From contig NZ_QGLP01000005.1 of the NCBI RefSeq assembly GCF_003202915.1, forward strand, positions 722,721 to 786,720: a stretch of DNA of 64,000 nucleotides, read 5' to 3'. The DNA is from Gilliamella apicola (GTDB lineage Bacteria > Pseudomonadota > Gammaproteobacteria > Enterobacterales > Orbaceae). Of this stretch, positions 57,232-64,000 are shown piece after piece (within the stretch, counting starts at the first letter, position 1; the number at the start of each line of letters is the position of its first letter). Below the pieces are notes generated by a model, which saw only the letters and a list, made by a program, of their open reading frames with translations, was not told where the DNA came from and searched no databases. The position numbers were made by a program, and so were the translations under genes.

Positions 57232-57590
57232 GTATTACTTCCTTTTATTAAAAACAATTTTGTTAGAAATATTATATTTTATCTATAATATTTCAAGTTA
57301 ACATTATAACTAACAAAAATAATTTACAATATAATAAATATAACCAAAAGGCCAATAACCATTAAGTTTAGTAACTACTGAATTGTTTTTTTTCATAAAA
57401 ATTTATTTAATCCTGAATATAGCGTTTAAAAGTGGTGAAAATAGAAACAAAAAGATTGATAAAATGTTTGAAAGATTATCACTTTTCAAGTTAATCGGTT
57501 TTGCTATACTCCTTACTATTTTAGTAACGTTTAATTACTGATTTTATGAACTACCCTTTAATCAATGCAAATTTAAACAAAAGGTGAACA
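57232..57590. promoter_or_regulatory. Divergent promoter region with extended -10 and possible tiny membrane ORF
   Basis: 359 bp, AT-rich. TTTTGCTATACT with TATACT at 57505-57510 and TTTTCA 16 bp upstream is a good sigma-70 promoter for the oxidoreductase operon. A 25-codon frame at 57464-57541 (MFERLSLFKLIGFAILLTIL...) would encode one hydrophobic helix, but its ribosome-binding site is weak and it overlaps the promoter, so I do not call it a gene. Confidence 0.45.
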
Positions 57591-58571
57591 ATGATTAAAC
57601 TTGCAATAATTGGCACCAATTGGATAACAGAAAAGTTTATCGATGCCGCATTGAAATCAAAACAATATCAACTGGTTGCGGTATATTCGCGAGATCTAAC
57701 TAAAGCTCAAGTATTTGCTGATAAATATCGGGCAAAGATGGTATTTGATGATTTAACGCAGTTAGCGAGTAATCAAAATGTCGATGTCGTTTATATTGCC
57801 AGCCCAAATTCGTTGCACTTTTCACAAACTAAATTAATGCTAGAACACGGTAAAGATGTAATTTGCGAAAAACCGTTAACTTCGAATTATCAACAAACTC
57901 AGGCGTTGATTGAGATAGCTAAACAAAATCAATGCATTATGTTCGAAGCGCTAAAAACTTTTTATGTACCCAATTATGAATTAATCAAAAATTATCTACC
58001 TAAATTAGGTAAGTTGCGTAAAGCGCTATTGAATTACTGCCAATATTCGTCTCGTTATGAGAGTTATTTAAATGGCCATAATCCCAATACATTTAATCCA
58101 GAGTTTTCGAATGGCTCTTTAATGGATATTGGGGTATACCCACTCAATTTTGGACTTGGCTTGTGGGGAAAACCAAATCGGTTTTATGCCACATCGAGCT
58201 TATTGGCGTCTGGTGTTGATGCGCATGGTAGTGTGCTTTGTAATTATGAGGATTTTGATGTGAGCATTTGGCATTCAAAGGTAACCAATTCTTATATTCC
58301 TAGCGAAATTCAAGGCGAAGAGGGTGCGTTGGTTATTGATCATCTGTCGGTATGTGAACAAGTCACCTATTATCCTCGCCAAGGTGAGAAACAAATTATT
58401 AGTATCCAACAACAAGACAATGAGATGTATTACGAGGCTCTTGAGTTTGCCAAGCTATATCAACAACGAAAAATTGATCATAAAGGTTTGAAACATACTT
58501 TATTATCGTCATTCATGTTAACTGAAATAAGGAAACAAATCGGCGTACAATATCCCGCTGATGATTTTTAA
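57591..58571 (+). CDS. Gfo/Idh/MocA-family NAD(P)-dependent oxidoreductase
   Basis: A 326-aa dehydrogenase. The N-terminal Rossmann fold has IIGTNWITEKFIDAAL. The hallmark EKP lies in DVICEKPLTSNYQQTQALIEIA (near residue 95). The C-terminal alpha/beta substrate domain contains NGSLMDIGVYPLNFGLGLWG. Such enzymes oxidise or reduce sugars, inositols or related compounds; the substrate is unknown. Its TAA stop overlaps the ATG of the next gene, so the two form an operon. Confidence 0.88.
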   Translation: MIKLAIIGTNWITEKFIDAALKSKQYQLVAVYSRDLTKAQVFADKYRAKMVFDDLTQLASNQNVDVVYIASPNSLHFSQTKLMLEHGKDVICEKPLTSNYQQTQALIEIAKQNQCIMFEALKTFYVPNYELIKNYLPKLGKLRKALLNYCQYSSRYESYLNGHNPNTFNPEFSNGSLMDIGVYPLNFGLGLWGKPNRFYATSSLLASGVDAHGSVLCNYEDFDVSIWHSKVTNSYIPSEIQGEEGALVIDHLSVCEQVTYYPRQGEKQIISIQQQDNEMYYEALEFAKLYQQRKIDHKGLKHTLLSSFMLTEIRKQIGVQYPADDF

Positions 58572-59446
58572 TGGCAAATAAGATGAAAAAATTTACACTA
58601 CTTTTAGGCTTTAGCTTATTGCTCAATTTTTATTCTTATGCTGAACCCAATAGCAACCCAATGCAATATAATCAGCGTCAGCATTTCGAAAACTTTAACG
58701 ATTTCTATCAAAGTTTGCCTGTTTTAAATATGCCTTTTGATACCCATAATCTAGCTAAAGGACAATATGTAGATAGCCAATTTTTTCATTTTGCTGATGA
58801 TGATTTTAGCTACTATGATAAGCCTGTCGTTGCTGAGCAATCCTACTTTACTTTGCAAGATTTAACCGCTGTTGGTCGTTTTACCATCGAGAATACTCGA
58901 TTTGTTCTTTACCATTTTACTTTTGATAGTTTAGGTGAAGGTTTTTATGAGGACTTATATTTACTCAATGCATTTAATCAAGATGGTGAGTATTTAGACG
59001 AGTTGATACTTTCGGCACATACCGGTCATGAAGATCATATATTTAACTATTCTGCTTTAGTTTTCGACAATTTATTTAATGTGCATATCGCAGCTCATTA
59101 TGCGCTAAATTATATGATTGAGGTGGTCGATAATGTTTACCATGCAGAATCTAACACCAATATCACTTATCAATTTAGCGATAACCAATTTCAACGCAAA
59201 CAACAATACCCTAATTGTACAGAATTTAATTTAAACGGCTATCTAACTAAACTCACTAAACAACAATTTGCCTATGCTGAAGATATTGTGGCGTTTGATG
59301 ATTACTTAGTTTGTTATCCTATTTCAGAAAATCTAAAAACTTATAAAGAATTAGCATTTTATCTTGAAAACGGTGATCCAGGTTTTTTCAATTCATCCGA
59401 ATTTAAAAAATGGTATAATGTGCTTAAAACGATTAAGCAAGATTAA
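58571..59446 (+). CDS. Exported protein of unknown function
   Basis: A 291-aa protein with a signal peptide (KKFTLLLGFSLLLNFYSYAEP, cleavage likely after YA). ATG at 58571 overlaps the upstream stop (TAATG); an in-frame ATG at 58583 gives MKKFTLLLG and may be the true start. The mature protein is rich in Phe, Tyr and Asp and shows no motif I know. The coupled start with a sugar-type dehydrogenase gene suggests joint regulation, but a functional link is not clear. Confidence 0.7.
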   Translation: MANKMKKFTLLLGFSLLLNFYSYAEPNSNPMQYNQRQHFENFNDFYQSLPVLNMPFDTHNLAKGQYVDSQFFHFADDDFSYYDKPVVAEQSYFTLQDLTAVGRFTIENTRFVLYHFTFDSLGEGFYEDLYLLNAFNQDGEYLDELILSAHTGHEDHIFNYSALVFDNLFNVHIAAHYALNYMIEVVDNVYHAESNTNITYQFSDNQFQRKQQYPNCTEFNLNGYLTKLTKQQFAYAEDIVAFDDYLVCYPISENLKTYKELAFYLENGDPGFFNSSEFKKWYNVLKTIKQD

Positions 59447-59504
59447 AAGTGTTGAAATGACAATTTAAGAGTTAAAAATACCTTTTTCTCATATTTTTTG
59501 GAAA

Positions 59505-59862
59505 TACTATAGAAACAGTTACACCAATTAATACAGAAAAAGATTATCAAAAGACTCTAGCGTTAATTGAACTTTTTTTGATAAAGCGTATACATAAGTC
59601 AGTCCAGAGTCTGATTTTTTTAGAAACTATGCCACTATTGATTGAAAAATAGCAAAGTGAGCACTATCTGATTACATTAGCTGATTTTATTGAGGCAATA
59701 AAATTAAGCCAGAAACAACAAGAGTTAAATGACAAGAATTTAGCTATTGCAATTGTTCAATCTAAGCAAATTTATTAGATTTTAAATGGCAGACGTCAAC
59801 TAACAATGATAAAAAATCTAAATCGCATTGTTAATCTTCCACATGAAAGCTTAATTAAATGA
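59505..59862 (+). pseudogene. Decayed HigA-type antitoxin gene
   Basis: Reading across frames gives a typical HigA-family antitoxin: ETVTPINTEKDYQKTLALIE, then a poly-T frameshift, FLETMPLLIEK-stop-QSEHYLITLADFIEAIK, QQELNDKNLAIAI, SKQIY-stop-ILNGRRQLTMIKNLNRIVN and PHESLIK before a final stop. The helix-turn-helix (ELNDKNLAIAI...ILNGRRQLTM) is recognisable. At least two in-frame stops and frameshifts break it, and no start codon survives. No HigB toxin gene is next to it. Confidence 0.82.
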
Positions 59863-59944
59863 TTAAAATTTAAATGAAATTGGGCGAAATCAATTAGCAA
59901 TAATAAGTTTGAAAACGCCCGATAATAATAATTAGTTAGGTAAA

Positions 59945-60868
59945 TCAGATATTAATATGTTCAATATAACCCTTCACAATATTAATACTGTTTGTAAATA
60001 GTTCTTTTTCGTTATCGCTAAAGTCGAGTTCAATGACTTTTTTAATACCATGTTGATCAAGGATTGCAGGAACACCAATGGCGACGTTTTTATAACCATA
60101 TTCGCCATCTAACACACAGCTTAGTGCTAAAGCTCGGTGGCTGTTGGTGAAGATATGTTGGCAGATTTCAGTAATAGTACTGGCTATGCCGTATTCGGTG
60201 CAATGTTTATATTTGACGATTTCGAAGCCTTTGTTTTTGGCTTTTAGCCCAATGTCATTGAAATCAATTTTTTTGCTTTCTAAATCGTTAAGATTGATAC
60301 CGTAAACTGAGGAGTGAGACCAAACAGGGAATTGCGAATCACCATGTTCGCCAACAATAAATGCATCAATACTCTGTGGACCAATGTCCATTTGCTCACC
60401 GAGCAATCGACGTAGACGAACAGTATCCAACCAGACACCAGTACCAATAACCCGATGACGAGGTAGACCGGATAATTTCCAGACTTGGTAAGTAATGGCA
60501 TCACATGGGTTTGTGGCGATTAAAAATATTCCTTTGAATCCGCTTTTCATCATGTTGGGAACAATGCTCTCCATGATTTTAGAGGTACCGGCCAATTCTT
60601 CTGCCCTACTTTTCTGTGCCAATCCCGAAGTAACAGTAATAATCGCAATATCAATATCAGCACAGTCCGTTGATTCGCGCAAGCTGACCTTTATCATGTT
60701 TTGTCGATAAGCTGCGGCATCAAGTAAATCTTGCGCATGGCCGTAAGCTAGATCTTTGTTAAGGTCCACCAGTGCGATCTCTTCACAAAAACCACGATTT
60801 ACCAATGTATAAGCAGTGGTTGAACCAACATTACCTACCCCAATAACCATCACTTTACGTAGTTTCAT
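59945..60868 (-). CDS. L-lactate dehydrogenase-family 2-hydroxyacid dehydrogenase
   Basis: A 307-aa NAD-dependent enzyme of the LDH/MDH superfamily. NAD fold is VIGVGNVGSTTAYTLVNRG. The catalytic Arg region is RHRVIGTGVWLDTVRLRRLLG, and the catalytic His is in GEHGDSQFPVWS. The substrate-specificity position in SGLAQKSRAEELA looks Gln-type, favouring lactate or another 2-hydroxyacid over malate. E. coli has no NAD-linked L-LDH of this kind, so the gene may be horizontally acquired, as such genes are commonest in Firmicutes. It is probably used in fermentative NADH recycling. Confidence 0.82.
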   Translation of the reverse strand: MKLRKVMVIGVGNVGSTTAYTLVNRGFCEEIALVDLNKDLAYGHAQDLLDAAAYRQNMIKVSLRESTDCADIDIAIITVTSGLAQKSRAEELAGTSKIMESIVPNMMKSGFKGIFLIATNPCDAITYQVWKLSGLPRHRVIGTGVWLDTVRLRRLLGEQMDIGPQSIDAFIVGEHGDSQFPVWSHSSVYGINLNDLESKKIDFNDIGLKAKNKGFEIVKYKHCTEYGIASTITEICQHIFTNSHRALALSCVLDGEYGYKNVAIGVPAILDQHGIKKVIELDFSDNEKELFTNSINIVKGYIEHINI

Positions 60869-60978
60869 AATTAATCCTACCTATTTAAGTTGTCAAATTA
60901 TAGATATCTCTAACAATGTCATTGATTACCTCTCATCATATACCTTTATCCAACATAAACAACAATTGCCTAACTGTT

Positions 60979-61021
60979 CATATAAGTATCTATATAAGTA
61001 TCTATATAAATATCTATATAA
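60979..61021. repeat. Tandem 12-bp repeat (about 3.5 units) in the ldh-autotransporter gap
   Basis: TATAAGTATCTA occurs twice, then TATAAATATCTA and a partial TATAAA. It lies between divergent genes, about 110 bp upstream of each start, so length changes could alter promoter spacing. Confidence 0.85.
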
Positions 61022-61131
61022 ATTTTTTAACAGTCATTAATTATAATAATGTTAGCGAATACTTTTTGAGCGGTTAGTGTTTATATGTTAGACTTTTTGA
61101 TTAACTAAGGAAAGAAGGAAGGAATAAATCA

Positions 61132-63153
61132 ATGAAGAAAAGAGTACTTGTAGGATTATCCCTTGCTACCCCTCTAGCAGTTAACGCACTAAATTTACAA
61201 GGCAGCCAAACTTTTACTGATGAAGTCAATATTCCAACTACACATAGTTTTGAATATTTAGGATCCGATGTTTTAACAGGCATAAATATATCTTCTGGCA
61301 GCAATACAATTTTCAAAAAAAATGTCACAATAAACATATCAAGAGACTATATTCATAATATCCAAAGTGATATAAGTATTGATGGGCTTAGAGCTTTTAA
61401 TGGTATAGGACCTCAGTCATCTACAGTTTTTGATGGTGACCTCAAAATTAATGTAAAAGGTGAAAACATTGATGCAATTTTTTTACACGATAAAAATGCA
61501 ACAGTTATCATTAATGGGAAAACAATCTTAAATGTTGATGATCCTGAGGATATTTATGATTCCGGAGCTATTTATGTATCAGAAGGAAATTTAATATTAA
61601 ATGGTGAGTCATTTATTAACGGTGATATTATTGTTGTTGATGAGGGAATAGTAAAAATAAATAATAAATCGATAATAAATGGTGATATATTTACACAACT
61701 TGGTGGTACAGTTATTTTAGATTTAGCTGCTGGCTCTAAAATTATCGGTGAGGTTTCAGCATTTGGTGATCCAGATGATCCCGACTACCCTGGTCAAGAT
61801 ACCACCGGAATTATAAGAATGAATCTGGCCAAAGGCTCTTCTTGGGAAATTGTCGGCGATTACTCTTATATTACTGAACTATCAGGGCAAGGAGATATAA
61901 CCTTCACTAATTTTACCAGAAGTAATAACTTTGGTGAGCTAGTAATTGAGAATTTAAAAGGGGCTTCAACCTTTAATTTACGTACAGATATTGCTTCACA
62001 ACAAAGTGATAAAATTATTATCTCAAAATCATCTGACACTAATCGAACTGTTTCAGCAGAAGGCACCCATACGATAAACTTAATCAATAATGGTTCTGCG
62101 CAAACTACTGGTAATGAAAAGTTAACTCTAGTTGAAATCGATGACAATGCGACAAATACCGCTGAATTTAAAACTAATCATGATGTTGAGCTTGGTGGTT
62201 ATCAGTATAGTTTAGATAAAGATGGGAAAGATTATGTGCTAACTGCTAAGCCGATTACTTCATCAGCTATGGCTAGTGCTGGTTTTCTTAATGCCAATTA
62301 TTTAATGAATTATGTTGAAACTCAAACCCTCTTAAAACGTTTAGGTGATATGCGCACTAGTGGTGAATTTGGGGATGTTTGGTTACGAGGTTTTACTGGT
62401 AAATTAGATTCGTTTTCTGGCGGTAAATTAAGCAAATTTGATATGAGTTACCATGGTTTCCAATTTGGTGCAGATAAACAACTAACTGAAAATTCACCTT
62501 TTGTTATTGGGGCTTTTGTCGGGCAAACTTATGGCAATCCTGATTATAAAAATGGTGATGGTTCATTACGTTCATTTAACACCGGGATATATGCAACTTA
62601 TTTAGATAACAGTGGTTTTTATATTGACGGTGTAGTCAAATATGATCGGCAAAAAAATCACTTTAAAGTTAAAGATACCGCTAATAATCGCATTCAAGGT
62701 ACAGGACACTCTAATGGGCTTGGCTTATCAATGGAATTAGGTCAAAAATTCAAAATTAATGATTTTTATATTGAACCACAAACGCAATTCTCTTATAGTC
62801 ACCAAAATGGTAATTCTATTAATGCATCGAATGGACTTAAAGTTAAATTAGGTAATTACAATTCATTAATTGGCCGAGCATCAACACTTTTGGGCTATGA
62901 ATTTAATTCAGATGAAAATAATATCAATATTTATGCTAAAACCGGTATAGTTAGAGAGTTTGATGGCGATACCTACTATAAACTAAATAACCATAAAGAA
63001 AGCCACTCATTCAAAGGTAATTGGTGGAATAATGGTGTTGGCATAAACGCCAATTTCAACCAAAAACATAATATCTATTTGGATTTAGAAAGTTCTCCGG
63101 GTAATAAATTTGATTTATTACAAGTTAATGGTGGATATCGTTACTCTTTTTAA
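61132..63153 (+). CDS. Autotransporter (type Va secretion) outer-membrane protein
   Basis: A 673-aa protein. Signal peptide: KKRVLVGLSLATPLAVNA. The passenger (about residues 23-390) has beta-helix-like repeats rich in N, G and D (ILNGESFINGDIIVVDEG, SIINGDIFTQLGGTVILDLAAGS). The C-terminal beta-barrel (about 400-673) has GDVWLRGFTGKLDSFSGG, FGADKQL and ends in an aromatic strand GGYRYSF, as required for Bam insertion. AAGGAAGGAA lies upstream. The passenger function is unknown; adhesion is likely. It is divergent from ldh. Confidence 0.87.
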   Translation: MKKRVLVGLSLATPLAVNALNLQGSQTFTDEVNIPTTHSFEYLGSDVLTGINISSGSNTIFKKNVTINISRDYIHNIQSDISIDGLRAFNGIGPQSSTVFDGDLKINVKGENIDAIFLHDKNATVIINGKTILNVDDPEDIYDSGAIYVSEGNLILNGESFINGDIIVVDEGIVKINNKSIINGDIFTQLGGTVILDLAAGSKIIGEVSAFGDPDDPDYPGQDTTGIIRMNLAKGSSWEIVGDYSYITELSGQGDITFTNFTRSNNFGELVIENLKGASTFNLRTDIASQQSDKIIISKSSDTNRTVSAEGTHTINLINNGSAQTTGNEKLTLVEIDDNATNTAEFKTNHDVELGGYQYSLDKDGKDYVLTAKPITSSAMASAGFLNANYLMNYVETQTLLKRLGDMRTSGEFGDVWLRGFTGKLDSFSGGKLSKFDMSYHGFQFGADKQLTENSPFVIGAFVGQTYGNPDYKNGDGSLRSFNTGIYATYLDNSGFYIDGVVKYDRQKNHFKVKDTANNRIQGTGHSNGLGLSMELGQKFKINDFYIEPQTQFSYSHQNGNSINASNGLKVKLGNYNSLIGRASTLLGYEFNSDENNINIYAKTGIVREFDGDTYYKLNNHKESHSFKGNWWNNGVGINANFNQKHNIYLDLESSPGNKFDLLQVNGGYRYSF

Positions 63154-63185
63154 TTCATCATTTTGCTTAAATTTTTATCTATTCA

Positions 63186-63212
63186 TCCCACGTTGGCTTA
63201 TTCAGCGTGGGA
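63186..63212 (+). terminator. Terminator hairpin after the autotransporter gene
   Basis: TCCCACG / CGTGGGA stem with a 13-nt loop, then ATTTCC. The T-run is short. Confidence 0.6.
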
Positions 63213-63335
63213 ATTTCCAATTATCACCCCTTTAACACGACATTAACTATCATTTTAATAGATGTATCTATCTACGCTTTTTTTGTATTTTTATTTAATA
63301 TTGAGTAATAAAAAATTTGACTTTTATTTTATTAA

Positions 63336-63350
63336 TGATAATAATTCTCA
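63336..63350. promoter_or_regulatory. Fur-box-like site upstream of the metal transporter gene
   Basis: TGATAAT-A-ATTCTCA fits the Fur 7-1-7 inverted repeat (TGATAATNATTATCA) with one mismatch. It lies about 150 bp upstream of the metal-binding protein gene. It suggests iron repression. The rest of the 343-bp gap holds no gene. Confidence 0.65.
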
Positions 63351-63496
63351 TTAACATTTAAAACATGATTTTGCATTTTTTAAGTATTAGGGAGTGATCA
63401 AAAAAGAGATTTCACTCATTTCTGATCGTTTTATCTATAGCTTATTTTCTGTGCCCGATTGAGTTCGAGCAGATAGTATACAATAAGGATCCATCA

Positions 63497-64000
63497 ATGA
63501 AATTCAATTTTTTTAAAAGCCGTAAAACATTATTAAATGCGATTTTATCATCGCTGTTAGTTTTGACCGGCTTAGCTAACTCAGCATCGGCTGATGAGAA
63601 GAAATTTAAAGTGGTTACCACATTTACCGTTATTCAAGATATTGCTCAAAATGTTGCTGGCGATGCCGCGATTGTTGAATCAATTACTAAAGTAGGTGCT
63701 GAAATTCATGAGTACGATCCTACACCACAAGATATCACTAAAGCCCTTTCTGCTGATTTGGTGTTGTGGAATGGTTTGAATTTAGAACTGTGGTTTGAAC
63801 GTTTTTTTGAAGATGTCAAAGATGTACCTTCCGTTGTTGTGACAGAAGGTATTGATCCGATGCCAATTCAAGAAGGTAGTTATAAAGGTAATCCCAATCC
63901 ACATGCATGGATGTCACCAACCCTTGCTTTGACTTATATTGAAAATATTCGTGCCGCTTTGGTTAAATATGATCCGAAAAATGCTGAGATTTATAATAAG
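63497..64000 (+). CDS. sitA: Metal ABC transporter substrate-binding protein, SitA/YfeA-like (partial, cut by window end)
   Basis: The first 168 codons of a periplasmic cluster A-I binding protein for Mn2+/Fe2+ (or Zn2+). Signal peptide: LLNAILSSLLVLTGLANSASA. The mature start is KFKVVTTFTVIQDIAQNVAG. The first metal-site His is in GAEIHEYDPTPQDI and the second in NPNPHAWMSPT. There is no His-rich loop as in ZnuA, which favours the Mn/Fe group. ATG at 63497 has AAGGAT 8 nt upstream. The gene continues beyond the window, and permease and ATPase genes are expected next. A Fur box upstream supports iron or manganese uptake. Confidence 0.82.
   Translation, partial: MKFNFFKSRKTLLNAILSSLLVLTGLANSASADEKKFKVVTTFTVIQDIAQNVAGDAAIVESITKVGAEIHEYDPTPQDITKALSADLVLWNGLNLELWFERFFEDVKDVPSVVVTEGIDPMPIQEGSYKGNPNPHAWMSPTLALTYIENIRAALVKYDPKNAEIYNK

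Noticed and set aside
57464-57541. 25-aa hydrophobic small protein
   Set aside because: It could be a single-helix protein, but the ribosome-binding site is weak and the best promoter -10 box for the next gene lies inside it.
60816-61040. 74-codon frame with YLYKYLYKYLYK repeats
   Set aside because: It is produced by the 12-bp tandem repeat and overlaps the start of the lactate-dehydrogenase-type gene. No ribosome-binding site or homology is visible.

Overview
The window is AT-rich chromosomal DNA of a gammaproteobacterium. Many gene neighbourhoods keep the Escherichia coli order: yhdT-panF-prmA-dusB-fis, ycbX with zapC, yebC-ruvC, zipA-ligA, ribA next to pgpB-lapA-lapB, ilvL-ilvG-ilvM-ilvE-ilvD-ilvA, and rbsD-A-B-K-R. 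The base composition, short intergenic gaps, repeated surface-protein genes and decayed operons fit a host-adapted lineage such as the insect-gut Orbaceae (Gilliamella-like). That placement is an inference, not a search result.

Layout. 1-3003: tex and greB. 3018-8910: a sugar or polyol PTS operon (cmtA-like EIICB, zinc dehydrogenase, split transketolase, cmtB-like EIIA) divergent from a GntR/UTRA regulator, with a CRP-like site between. 9010-12466: ycbX, a Sel1-type secreted protein and zapC, followed by a 0.5-kb gap with helically phased GATC sites. 12973-18507: ilvC, then yhdT-panF-prmA-dusB-fis. 18598-21633: a collapsed ribose locus in which rbsR, rbsK and rbsD are intact, rbsA and rbsB survive only as fused remnants, and rbsC is gone. 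21914-28040: yebC-ruvC, then an AcrAB-type efflux pair with a decayed duplicate of the pump gene's 3' end. 28418-37298: housekeeping genes (zipA, ligA, luxS, a tautomerase, ribA, pgpB, lapAB, tatD family, roxA). 37587-41754: an MFS transporter, a YghA-like dehydrogenase and three related small lipoproteins. 42033-48732: a complete ilvGMEDA operon with a leader peptide and attenuator. With ilvC this covers the isoleucine/valine enzymes.

49054-56107 is the most unusual part. Three paralogous secreted adhesin-like genes lie in a tandem array with a period of about 2.155 kb, one spacer being split by an IS3-family element with a readable target duplication. Each gene has a conserved ribosome-binding site and ATG about 50-110 bp upstream of its long open frame, but out of frame with it. 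In two copies the intervening sequence is a heptanucleotide repeat (2 and 3 units). Changing the unit number would restore the frame, so this looks like a phase-variable surface-protein family with the visible copies in the OFF state.

56581-64000: a lipoprotein, a Gfo/Idh/MocA oxidoreductase with a secreted partner, a decayed HigA-type antitoxin, a lactate-dehydrogenase-family enzyme, an autotransporter, and the start of a Fur-box-preceded metal-binding ABC transporter protein cut by the window end. No tRNA, rRNA or CRISPR array was seen.
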